Of a stretch of 64,000 nucleotides of DNA, positions 7,359 through 15,910 are shown one piece after another (position 1 is the first letter of the stretch; the number at the start of each line of letters is the position of its first letter). Below the pieces are notes generated by a model that was not told the DNA's origin, did no database searches, and saw nothing but the letters and a program-made list of their open reading frames with translations. The position numbers and the translations under genes were made by a program. The DNA comes from Vibrio sinensis (GTDB taxonomy: Bacteria; Pseudomonadota; Gammaproteobacteria; Enterobacterales; Vibrionaceae). The stretch is taken from contig NZ_QVMU01000001.1 of assembly GCF_003605645.1 (NCBI RefSeq), positions 248,001 through 312,000 of the forward strand, given 5' to 3'.

Positions 7359-10300
7359 TTAGCAATCCTGAGTGAGCAACCAATGCTCAACATGTAAGTT
7401 AATCATTTTTAATTCCGCCAAAATCTCGTGCTTAAGCGCTAATTGCTGTTGTTCATCTTTTATTTGCTCATATCGAGTTGTGAGTTCGATAAGTGGCTGT
7501 ATTTCCAATACTGCAGATGAACCTTTAATCCGATGGATTATATGGCTTGTCTCTTTGCTTTCATTATTAAGTGACTGAATTTCTTTAGTAAAGGAGTCAC
7601 GAACAACAATGGCCATTTCTAACTGTTCTTCAGGTGTTCCTTGCTTAAGCCAGTTAAATCGCGGGTCATTCGGTTGTTTTATTTTTTCAGTTTTCAAGTA
7701 TAGCGATAGAACTCGATTGAGTTGGTTGAACGTATAAGGCTTATAAATGACGTGGTCCATGCCAGATAACGTCGCTTTTTCGGACATGGTACGGCTGTCT
7801 TCAGCTGTACACCCAATCACGGGAATATCCCCAAACAGTTCATGTTGGCTTTTCACTGCTTTAGTTAACTCAAAACCATTCATATGAGGCATATGACAGT
7901 CGGTCAACACCAAATCCACATCATGAGCATGTTCTGTGAGGTATTCTAATGCTGAAACGCCATCACTCGCGATATGGAATTGAACCCCTAGTAGGGTCAA
8001 CTGACGTCTTAGTAACATTTGGTTGATATTATCATCGTCCGCGACTAAGACATGACCACTGATACCAACAACGCGTTTATCAATATCGGAGGCTAGGTCG
8101 TTATTTTGTCCACCAAGAGCATCAAATAATGTATCTGGGTAGAGATTCGCAAATTGTGGCTGAGCAGTCTCTGCTGGCAGATGAGTTTCTGCTGAGAGTG
8201 TATTCTCTTTACCTTGCCATAGACTAAGCCATTGTTGACTTGCGGGACATGATGGCATTTGAACAAAGTTATCCTGCACGTTCAAAGGGTGTCCTTCGAT
8301 TGGAAGTCGGCAAGTTACCGTTGTGCCATGATCGAGTTTACTCGTCATCGTGATATCTCCGTTCATCAAGGTGAGTAAGTTTTTAGTAATACTCATTCCT
8401 AAACCTGTGCCACCAAATCGTCGGCTAATGTCTTTTTCTGCTTGAACGAAAGGTTCAAAAACAGTGCTTAATTGAGATTCACTCATCCCACAGCCAGTAT
8501 CAGTCACAGTGATTGTGATGTGCTTTGCATCGACAATGATGGTGACATGAATAGATCCCTGTTTAGTAAACTTCAGCGCGTTGGATAATACGTTGATGAT
8601 GACCTGATTGACACGTAGGGCATCCATATTCGCCGTTACAATGTTACTTGGCTTCCAATCGAGAACAAATTCAACGTTATTTAATAGCGCAGTCGCGTCA
8701 AAACTACGTAATGTTGGACACAACTCATGGTAGATATTGCACCCACGAATATTAAGCTGCAATTGCTGTGCTTCAATTTTAGAGAAATCTAAGATGTCAT
8801 TAACCTGCGAAGAAAGTCGCTGAGCTGATTGAATAGCATTTCTTAGTAATTCAGCGTTCTGTGGGTTTGTTAAGTTGAATTGCAGCAGTTCCATCAGACC
8901 CATCATCGCAGCAATAGGAGTTCGTAGTTCATGGCTTACGACTGCCAAAAACTGGTTCCGTGCTTCAATCGCTTGCATTGCCCTTTGATTAGATTCACTC
9001 AGTTCTTGTTCATGAATTTTTTCATCGGTAACGTCATCAACAATCGTCATTCGATGATTGCCACCAAGCTCTGGGTGGACAATGTCTTGGTGGCGAACCT
9101 GAAAATAACGTTCATTGCATGGGCAACAATCGTTGTGATTAGTCAATATACAGCCGCTTTCAAGTTCAATCGCAGAACTGACGAGCTTGCAGTGTGCACC
9201 ACTACAGTCACTTAAGCTAACTTTGCATTGTTCATAGTGTGATTTGTATGCCTCATTACTAAAAATGATTTGGTTTTTATTATTGGTAATAAAAATAATA
9301 CTCGGCATGCTATCAAGTAAGGTTGATAACCAATGAATTTCTTTTTGTGACAAGCGATTGATTGTTTGTGTGCTTTTTAAATGCCCAATTAGCTTATAAA
9401 CAATAGCTGCGGCGCCAATGGTCAATAGTGCTGCTGCTAGTCCAGCTAGTAAAACATAAGACCAAACGATATCTTTGTTATAGCCATAGTGAATAAGTAA
9501 CTGAGCGTGGTCGTTCCGTAGTGCGCAGATTTCTTCTCTAGATGTAATCTCTAATAAGCTATTGAGCATATTGTGTAAATAGAGCGAATCTTTTCGCATT
9601 TGAATCGCGAGAGGCGTAGTGAACTCAAATTGTTCAGGTTTAGGGACTACACGGAAAAGCATCTCATAATTATGATAGAGATGATTATCGACAATATCTT
9701 GATCGACAAGTGCATGGGTGATTTTCCCAGCAATAATATCTTTTAATAGTAGTGATGAGCGATTGTAAACAACAAGGTCCTCGATTTCTCGAAGCAATTT
9801 AATTTCTTTGGTTAATGTACCTGTACGATCTAACAGCGCCAAACGACGTTGGCTGTATGGTGCTCTCGTCTCTATAAATGCATGATTAATATCAGTAAAT
9901 GGCGTTGTGCTAAGGTATTTCTTTGTGTTGATATCGTGAATGCTTCTACCCGGTAAAATATCAACGAGTCCATTAGCCAGCATTTCTTCAATATCCCGAT
10001 TATTAGCTGGGATATATTCAAAATGAAATAGGCTTTTATTTTCCATTAATTTGAGAAGATCGTGTATGTACCCAGAGAGTTGTTTAGTCTTAGGGTTTCG
10101 ATAAGAGAGCGGATACGCATTTTCTGAAATAGTATAGCGAATGGTCTTGGAGCCCTGTTGGTGCTGCAGTAATTGCCAGTGCGTTTGATCATTCAGTAAA
10201 TAGACGTTTGAGAGTTTAATGCTCTCGAATTCTAATTGATTAACAGTGATGGCTTGGTCTATTTCTTTTTTTAAGTCATCACGATCTTTAGCCATCATCA

Positions 10301-10937
10301 ACCCAATATAATTGCGACCTAAATCATAATCCGTGACAACTCGGCCTGAAGAATGCTCAGGCTGTAATATGTACTGACTTACCTCCATAACGGTGGTGAC
10401 GGTGGCATTCGCTATATTATGTTTCAACATTTGTGCCGCGACATTGAGTCGAGATGCGTAATTGATTTTTTCAGCACCTAACTTTTTGATTACATCACAC
10501 TCTGCTCCATTTTCAATACATACCCAATTCCACGATGATGGAGGGTGTTTGAGTAGGGATGCATCTGAAACCCAAGCGACTTTTTTTAAGTTAAATAGTG
10601 GGAGCGAAAAGTTAAAGCGAGCTTTTCGTTTTTCTGTATGTGCAAAGCCAATCGTGATATCGATTTCATGGTTTTCAAGGGCCGTAAACAGGTCTTCAAA
10701 ACTGTCATAGCCACGATAAACGATTTGTACACCAATCGCTTCGGAGACAGCGACTAAATATTTGTGATAAAGCCCAGATGGTTTATCAATTCCACCCCAG
10801 TATGGTTGCCAAACCTCGCTAGGCATCCCGACGATTAGTGTACGTTGTTGCTCATTAGTATTTTCTGTTTGAGCGAAGCCAATAGCAGAAAATCCGCTTA
10901 GGAATAACAGCAATGTTAGTACTAGTAATTTGCGCAC
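7359..10937 (-). CDS. vieS: VieS/BvgS-like hybrid sensor histidine kinase with Cys-rich PAS domain
   Basis: Inner-membrane phosphorelay kinase of 1192 residues starting at GTG. Order: signal peptide (1-22), two periplasmic solute-binding type-3 (Venus flytrap) domains (about 32-255 and 265-472), one membrane span (about 491-516), PAS (about 535-635), HisKA with H669 in 'SHELRTP', HATPase (N786 region, 'GCGMSE', 'GGTGLGMSI'), receiver (963-1080; D1013, K1066) and Hpt (H1135 in 'HRIKGSS'). This is the BvgS/VieS layout and should pass phosphate His-Asp-His to VieA. The PAS region holds seven cysteines (C571, C578, C583, C596, C604, C605, C607), unusual for a cytoplasmic PAS and suggestive of metal or redox sensing. 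The periplasmic ligands are unknown. Divergent from the LysR gene at 11326. Confidence 0.87.
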   Translation of the reverse strand: MRKLLVLTLLLFLSGFSAIGFAQTENTNEQQRTLIVGMPSEVWQPYWGGIDKPSGLYHKYLVAVSEAIGVQIVYRGYDSFEDLFTALENHEIDITIGFAHTEKRKARFNFSLPLFNLKKVAWVSDASLLKHPPSSWNWVCIENGAECDVIKKLGAEKINYASRLNVAAQMLKHNIANATVTTVMEVSQYILQPEHSSGRVVTDYDLGRNYIGLMMAKDRDDLKKEIDQAITVNQLEFESIKLSNVYLLNDQTHWQLLQHQQGSKTIRYTISENAYPLSYRNPKTKQLSGYIHDLLKLMENKSLFHFEYIPANNRDIEEMLANGLVDILPGRSIHDINTKKYLSTTPFTDINHAFIETRAPYSQRRLALLDRTGTLTKEIKLLREIEDLVVYNRSSLLLKDIIAGKITHALVDQDIVDNHLYHNYEMLFRVVPKPEQFEFTTPLAIQMRKDSLYLHNMLNSLLEITSREEICALRNDHAQLLIHYGYNKDIVWSYVLLAGLAAALLTIGAAAIVYKLIGHLKSTQTINRLSQKEIHWLSTLLDSMPSIIFITNNKNQIIFSNEAYKSHYEQCKVSLSDCSGAHCKLVSSAIELESGCILTNHNDCCPCNERYFQVRHQDIVHPELGGNHRMTIVDDVTDEKIHEQELSESNQRAMQAIEARNQFLAVVSHELRTPIAAMMGLMELLQFNLTNPQNAELLRNAIQSAQRLSSQVNDILDFSKIEAQQLQLNIRGCNIYHELCPTLRSFDATALLNNVEFVLDWKPSNIVTANMDALRVNQVIINVLSNALKFTKQGSIHVTIIVDAKHITITVTDTGCGMSESQLSTVFEPFVQAEKDISRRFGGTGLGMSITKNLLTLMNGDITMTSKLDHGTTVTCRLPIEGHPLNVQDNFVQMPSCPASQQWLSLWQGKENTLSAETHLPAETAQPQFANLYPDTLFDALGGQNNDLASDIDKRVVGISGHVLVADDDNINQMLLRRQLTLLGVQFHIASDGVSALEYLTEHAHDVDLVLTDCHMPHMNGFELTKAVKSQHELFGDIPVIGCTAEDSRTMSEKATLSGMDHVIYKPYTFNQLNRVLSLYLKTEKIKQPNDPRFNWLKQGTPEEQLEMAIVVRDSFTKEIQSLNNESKETSHIIHRIKGSSAVLEIQPLIELTTRYEQIKDEQQQLALKHEILAELKMINLHVEHWLLTQDC

Positions 10938-11325
10938 GTATTATCTTTATCTAAGGGGTGAAACAAAAAGGGAGGCGATATTACCAGCAGCAATAGGGGT
11001 TACCAAGACGATTTTGGGATCTGCATCATGTTTTTACGGTGTTTTGTTTAATTAGCATGCATAACATGAGTGACCATTTCTAAAGAACTTTGGGTCACTT
11101 CATCAGCAAGCCCTTATGCAATAAGGCTGGCAGTTATGGTCATTCAGTTATCAAAATTTAAATCAAGAAAAGTAGATAGATAATTATAATCGATAAGTGC
11201 AAAAGATTTTGTCGATTGTCAGGTTTGTAGCACTCTATTGTTAAATGAGACTCTGATTTGAAAATGTTACGTTCTTTAACTGGGATCATTTATACTGACT
11301 TACCTTGTCGGAGACAGTATAGCGT
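10938..11325. promoter_or_regulatory. Divergent intergenic region between vieS and the LysR gene
   Basis: 388 bases with no coding potential that I can support. It must hold the promoters of both vieSA (minus) and the LysR gene (plus). The LysR gene has a plausible ribosome site GGAGA shortly before its ATG. No clear operator stands out. Confidence 0.4.
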
Positions 11326-12228
11326 ATGCCATTATCAAAAGAATCATTGAAAACCATCCATATTATCGCCAATTCTGGTAGTTTCGCTATTGCTTCAGAA
11401 AGGCTCAACCGGGTGCCATCCGCGGTGAGTTACACGGTTAAAAAGCTAGAACAAGAGCTGGGTTTTACTTTGTTTGACCGAACTGGGCGTCAAGTTAAGT
11501 TAACACCCGCAGGGCAATATTTTATTGAACAAAGTCGTTGGATGCTGGATTCATTCGAAGAGTTAGTTCGAAATAGTACGATGATCAGTCGCGGGGTTGA
11601 TATTTCGTTTGATATTGCGATTAATAATATTATTAATCGTAAAGGTATTATCGAACTCGTCAGTCAATTGAATCAGCAATTTCCCGCAACACAAATAAGT
11701 ATTAAAACCGAAGTCTACAATGGTTGCTGGGACGCACTCTATTCTCGCCGAGCAGATCTTGTTATTGGGGCGCCTCATTCTGCCCCAAAACTGGAGGGTA
11801 TTGTGTACCATGCTATCGGGAGCGTTGAGTGGGACTTTATTGTGGGACAAACACACAGTCTGGCAACACACGTCGGTATCCTAACAACAGAAGAATTACG
11901 CGGTTATCCAGTGATTGTCGTTCGAGACACTTCATTACATATTTCACCACAAGACACCTGGTCTTTAACCGGACAGCAGGTGATTTATGCCCCGGAATTA
12001 ACAACCGCGATTAATATGATTGAAAGCGGAATTGGTATTGGTTATATCCCACATCATCGAATTAAAGAACACCTCAATCAAGGGCACGTGATTAAAAAGG
12101 CGATAGTTGAGCACAAACAACCGACGCAACTTTTTTATGCTTGGCATGCTCAGCGAGAAAGTCCTGTGCTCAATTGGTGTGTTAACTATCTGGTTGATAA
12201 TGAACACAAATTCAACTGGCATAATTGA
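11326..12228 (+). CDS. LysR-family regulator, AllS-like, of the downstream ureido operon
   Basis: DNA-binding regulator of 300 residues: N-terminal winged HTH (residues 3-62, 'GSFAIASERLNRVPSAVSY') followed by a LysR substrate-binding domain (about 90-290). The start of the effector domain, 'DIAINNIINRKG', and 'VYNGCWDAL' resemble E. coli AllS (VNIVINNLLYN, YMGVWDSLL), the activator of the allantoin/ureidoglycolate genes, as I remember it. It lies upstream of the seven-gene operon beginning at 12768, in the same direction, separated by 539 bases that contain a CRP-like site. I infer it activates that operon in response to a pathway metabolite; LysR genes are more often divergent from their targets, so this is not certain. 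Confidence 0.75.
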   Translation: MPLSKESLKTIHIIANSGSFAIASERLNRVPSAVSYTVKKLEQELGFTLFDRTGRQVKLTPAGQYFIEQSRWMLDSFEELVRNSTMISRGVDISFDIAINNIINRKGIIELVSQLNQQFPATQISIKTEVYNGCWDALYSRRADLVIGAPHSAPKLEGIVYHAIGSVEWDFIVGQTHSLATHVGILTTEELRGYPVIVVRDTSLHISPQDTWSLTGQQVIYAPELTTAINMIESGIGIGYIPHHRIKEHLNQGHVIKKAIVEHKQPTQLFYAWHAQRESPVLNWCVNYLVDNEHKFNWHN

Positions 12229-12237
12229 TGTTTCTTG

Positions 12238-12262
12238 TGCGGCCTAAGTGCCGCATTTGTCT
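12238..12262 (+). terminator. Weak terminator-like hairpin after the LysR gene
   Basis: Six-base arms TGCGGC and GCCGCA (12238-12243 and 12250-12255) with a 6-nt loop and a broken T-rich tail, ten bases after the LysR stop. Confidence 0.45.
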
Positions 12263-12407
12263 TTCAAGGTCTTACACGATTTGAAGCTATGTTTCCCGTG
12301 ATGAATTATCGCCTAAGTAGATGTTAGTAAATCGTATTTTTGTATACGCCTCGTCAACGTGTTATCTATTTTCCCTCGTTATTTGAAAGTGCACTGTTAA
12401 ATGAATT

Positions 12408-12423
12408 TGTGATTTATCTCACT
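12408..12423 (+). promoter_or_regulatory. CRP-like binding site upstream of the ureido operon
   Basis: TGTGA-TTTATC-TCACT: nine of ten core positions agree with the CRP consensus TGTGA-N6-TCACA. It is 345 bases before the first gene of the operon, so the promoter is presumably somewhat downstream of it with a long leader. The rest of the 539-base gap 12229-12767 (apart from the hairpin at 12238) shows nothing I can name. Confidence 0.6.
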
Positions 12424-12767
12424 GAAATTAAGGTGAATTGCAACTTTCCCTCTTTTGCTACCTATCTTTAACCTTCATTCGTAATCTATACCAACCAAGG
12501 TCTCATTTTTTATACTTTTATGTGGTGAGAATTTGATGATTCAGTCCAAAAATCTCGTTGTATAACAAATTTTGGCTGTTATTTATCTCTTTATCAGCAG
12601 CAACTCCGGGGTGTTTGTGATGGAGGTCTTAGCTTTAGCTCAACGGGTCAAATAATTTGATGATTGGTGCTTAATTTTCTCACTTTTTTTGTACTAATAG
12701 AGCATTTAATATCTTGGTGAACGCACTGATGCGTCAACTAAAACCGATAACAAAAGGTATGATAATT

Positions 12768-13430
12768 ATGATTAAGTCATTTAATGCTGAACCTTTCGCC
12801 CTAGAATTTGATCCTGCAACTACCGCGCTCGTTATGATTGATATGCAACGTGATTTCGTTGAACCAGGCGGTTTTGGCGAAGCGCTTGGTAATGATGTGT
12901 CACTGGTGCGTACAGCAATTGAACCTTGTATGGCTGTGCTTGAAGCTGCGCGTGAAATGGGTTTGATGGTCATCCATACTCGCGAAGGTCACCGTGCTGA
13001 TCTTACTGATTGCCCAGCGGCAAAGCTTACTCGTGGCGGTAAAACGTTTATTGGCGAAATGGGCCCTAAAGGACGCATCTTGATTCGTGGTGAAGAGGGG
13101 CATGACATCATCCCTGAATTATACCCAGTGGCAGGCGAGCCTATTATCGACAAACCGGGTAAAGGTGCATTCTATCAAACGGATCTTCACCTTATTCTTC
13201 AAACGCGCCATATCAAAACCTTGATTGTTTGTGGCGTAACAACTGAAGTCTGTGTGACGACGACAGTTCGTGAAGCAAACGACCGTGGTTATGAGTGTAT
13301 CATTCCTGAAGATTGCGTAGGTTCATACTTCCCAGAGTTCCAAAAGTACGCATTAGATATGATTAAAGCACAAGGTGGTATTTTCGGTTGGGTGTCGCAC
13401 TCAAAAGATATCATTGAAGCGATTAAGTAA
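12768..13430 (+). CDS. Isochorismatase-fold cysteine amidohydrolase, BiuH (biuret hydrolase)-like
   Basis: Cytoplasmic hydrolase of 220 residues. The catalytic triad of the cysteine hydrolase family is visible: D25 in 'MIDMQRDF', K129 in 'IIDKPGKGAF' and C162 in 'VTTEVCVTTTVREAND'. Beyond the triad, blocks such as 'IHTREGHRADL' and 'GHDIIPELYPV' are strikingly close to my memory of Rhizobium biuret hydrolase BiuH, which turns biuret into allophanate and ammonia; triuret hydrolase and ureidoacrylate hydrolase RutB are alternatives. Start at 12768 is set by AAAAGG at 12752-12757; an ATG at 12759 would be too close to it. It is the first gene of an operon with FdrA-type carbamoyltransferase genes, carbamate kinase, an allophanate-hydrolase-like domain and a permease, which fits hydrolysis of a ureido compound. 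The exact substrate is inferred, not shown. Confidence 0.78.
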   Translation: MIKSFNAEPFALEFDPATTALVMIDMQRDFVEPGGFGEALGNDVSLVRTAIEPCMAVLEAAREMGLMVIHTREGHRADLTDCPAAKLTRGGKTFIGEMGPKGRILIRGEEGHDIIPELYPVAGEPIIDKPGKGAFYQTDLHLILQTRHIKTLIVCGVTTEVCVTTTVREANDRGYECIIPEDCVGSYFPEFQKYALDMIKAQGGIFGWVSHSKDIIEAIK

Positions 13431-13444
13431 TTGATGATTAAGCG

Positions 13445-14290
13445 GTGATATTCGCTATAGAAAAAGGAAACCAGTGTCCGGAGTGGGCGTTCGATGGCCA
13501 AATTCACAGCGTGTTTGATAAAGCCATCAATATCATTACCAATGATGCGTCTATACCATGGGTTTCCTTACTTGATTACACGCTTCCAAACACACCTTGT
13601 GGATATAGAGTTGCGTTATCAATGCAACCTGGCTTTCGCCAACTTAAGGTAGGGGAGCGAGTCTATTTTCGTGGTGGAATATTGAGATTCCCCTCAAATC
13701 CGCTTTGTAATATAGAGACTCGAAGTGCGAAGTTTTGGAAAAATCCACCGCTTATTCTTCGTTATGAAAAAGAACAATTAATAATAAATAGCAAAATATC
13801 TGAGGTAGGTTTAATAAAATATATAAACATTAAATTGCCAAAGATAACAATAAAAAATAAATCAGACTATTTGTCTTATTTACACCTGACGTTCGATAAA
13901 GGATTTTTACATTCACCAAGCCGAGTGGTTGACAATATCGGCAAAGGAGATGGATTAACCCCATCAGGGGATGACTTTATTTGTGGCATTTTAGCTGTGT
14001 TACATCAAGCGAATAAGCTCGATAACCAGTTTAGTCAGGTACTCAATGAGTTAACAAAGGCCATTCAAACGAGGTGGCATCAAACAACCGATGTCAGTCG
14101 ACATTATTTGGCACAAGCTTTGGACGGGGATTTTTCTCAACCAGTGCAATGGTTAGTGTACTCATTATTTCATTCTTCATCGGATATCGATGTAGATAAA
14201 GCATTAAACGATGTACTTGAAATAGGGTCTAGCTCAGGCGCAGATATCATTTCAGGTATTTTATATGGCGTAGAAGAGTTGTTATTTTGA
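13445..14290 (+). CDS. DUF2877 protein (YlbF/AllH-like carbamoyltransferase subunit)
   Basis: 281-residue cytoplasmic protein from a GTG start, 14 bases after the previous stop; no ATG is available near the N-terminus. The DUF2877 signature is visible as 'NIGKGDGLTPSGDDFICG' (about residues 161-178) with a later 'TTDVSRHYL' and glycine-rich 'IGSSSGADIISGIL'. In E. coli the DUF2877 protein YlbF acts with FdrA and YlbE in oxalurate (oxamate) carbamoyl transfer; all three are present here in order. The middle of the gene (about 13760-13870) is clearly more AT-rich than its neighbours, which may mean relaxed constraint in a linker between the N- and C-terminal halves. Its own catalytic role is not known to me. 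Confidence 0.8.
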   Translation: MIFAIEKGNQCPEWAFDGQIHSVFDKAINIITNDASIPWVSLLDYTLPNTPCGYRVALSMQPGFRQLKVGERVYFRGGILRFPSNPLCNIETRSAKFWKNPPLILRYEKEQLIINSKISEVGLIKYINIKLPKITIKNKSDYLSYLHLTFDKGFLHSPSRVVDNIGKGDGLTPSGDDFICGILAVLHQANKLDNQFSQVLNELTKAIQTRWHQTTDVSRHYLAQALDGDFSQPVQWLVYSLFHSSSDIDVDKALNDVLEIGSSSGADIISGILYGVEELLF

Positions 14291-14355
14291 AGTCGAATGT
14301 TTTTGTTAAAAACAACTTATAAATGGCAACAGCGCAAAACAACTTGGTTATTTAT

Positions 14356-15900
14356 ATGGCAATTAAATATAAAGCGTTTGAAAATATGTATCAGGATTCT
14401 GTTTCTCTGATGCAATTATCCGCACAGCTCAATAAGCTCGATGGTATCGAAGAGGCTTCTGTCGTCATGGGTACAGAGGCTAACTTGACTCGTATGGCGG
14501 ACGCTGGTTTCGGTTCAGATATTAGTGCCAAACCAAATGATCTCGTGATTGCAGTTAAAGGCGAAGAAGAAGCCTGCGAGCAAGCGATTTTGCTCGCCCA
14601 TAAACAGCTGACAACACGTAAAACGGATTCAGGCTCTGCGAGTGACTACGTTCAGCCATTGACGAGTTTTGCTCTTGGTTTAGAACATACTCCAGAAGCG
14701 AACCTTGCATTAATTTCGGTACCCGGTGAATACGCAGCGGCAGAAGCGATCAAAGCACTTAATCTTGGCCTTAACGTCATGATGTTCAGTGATAACGTAT
14801 CACTTGAAGACGAGCTGAAAATCAAACAATTGGCTGCGGAAAAGCAGTTGATGGTGATGGGACCCGATTGTGGTACCGCCATTGTCAATGGTATTCCACT
14901 TGGTTTTGCTAACGTCGTGCGTGAAGGTCATATTGGTATTGTTGCGGCATCCGGTACAGGTTTGCAAGAAGCAACATGTCGCGTACATCAACTGGGTTCG
15001 GGTATCTCTCAAGCGTTAGGCACCGGCGGCCATGATTTGCACCAAGATATTGGTGGTATTTCAATGCTGACAGGCTTGCAAGCTCTGATTGAAGATGAGC
15101 AAACCAAAGTTATTGTATTGATTTCTAAGCCACCAGCTCAAGTTATTGCTGAACGTATTTTGCAAGTCGCCCAGTCCACTGAGAAACCAGTGGTCGTTCA
15201 TTTCCTTGGAGCACCAAGCGACAGTATTCAACGTGAGGGGGTTTATCCTGCTCAAACCCTTGCTCATTCAGCAGAAGTCGCGGTGGCATTACTAAATGGA
15301 CAACCTGTTGAAGCGCCAGAGGCGATCTCTCAAGAAGTTACTCATCATGTGCTTGCAGCAGCCCAAGAGTTGACGTCGCAACAGCGCTATGTACGTGGTG
15401 TTTTTGCCGGCGGCACCTTCTGTTTTGAAGCGCAGCTTATTTGTCATCAAGCGGGTATTCCGGGTTATTCCAATACGCCAGTTGCGGCTTACGGCTTGTT
15501 GGATGATGTTTGGCAGAGCCAGGGTAATACCATCGTTGATTTAGGAGATGATGCTTTCACACAAGGTCGTCCACATCCAATGATTGACCCGACACTGCGT
15601 AACCAACGCATCTTACAAGATGCTAGTGACCCACAAACTGCAGTTATTTTGTTTGATGTAGTGCTTGGCTATGGCGCTTCAGAGCAACCATTAGCAGAAC
15701 TTTTGACTGTCCTTGAACAGCTTAAGAAAGAGCGAAGCCAGTTACCGGTATTTATTGCCCATGTTTGTGGAACGGATATCGACCCTCAATCACGCGACTT
15801 GATCAACCAAGCGCTAACAGACCAAGGCGTTATTGTTGCAGATTGCAACGCACAAGCCGCCGAGTTTGCTGCCCTGATCATTAATCAGCAGAACCAATAA
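14356..15900 (+). CDS. fdrA: FdrA-family carbamoyltransferase subunit (acyl-CoA synthetase-like)
   Basis: 514 residues, related to the succinyl-CoA ligase/CoA-binding fold. Recognisable FdrA blocks: 'MYQDSVSLM' at the N-terminus, 'LALISVPGEYAAAEAI', 'LNVMMFSDNVSLEDEL', 'LMVMGPDCGTAIVNG', 'SGTGLQE' and 'DLGDDAFTQGRPHPMIDPT'. In E. coli FdrA (AllF) works with YlbE and YlbF to split oxalurate with phosphate into oxamate and carbamoyl phosphate. Start at 14356 gives an N-terminus matching the E. coli protein; an in-frame ATG at 14323 is possible and neither has a good ribosome site. E. coli FdrA, as I remember it, is about 40 residues longer at the C-terminus, and that extra part resembles the N-terminus of the next gene product here. 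Confidence 0.86.
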   Translation: MAIKYKAFENMYQDSVSLMQLSAQLNKLDGIEEASVVMGTEANLTRMADAGFGSDISAKPNDLVIAVKGEEEACEQAILLAHKQLTTRKTDSGSASDYVQPLTSFALGLEHTPEANLALISVPGEYAAAEAIKALNLGLNVMMFSDNVSLEDELKIKQLAAEKQLMVMGPDCGTAIVNGIPLGFANVVREGHIGIVAASGTGLQEATCRVHQLGSGISQALGTGGHDLHQDIGGISMLTGLQALIEDEQTKVIVLISKPPAQVIAERILQVAQSTEKPVVVHFLGAPSDSIQREGVYPAQTLAHSAEVAVALLNGQPVEAPEAISQEVTHHVLAAAQELTSQQRYVRGVFAGGTFCFEAQLICHQAGIPGYSNTPVAAYGLLDDVWQSQGNTIVDLGDDAFTQGRPHPMIDPTLRNQRILQDASDPQTAVILFDVVLGYGASEQPLAELLTVLEQLKKERSQLPVFIAHVCGTDIDPQSRDLINQALTDQGVIVADCNAQAAEFAALIINQQNQ

Positions 15901-15910
15901 GGAAAGCAGA

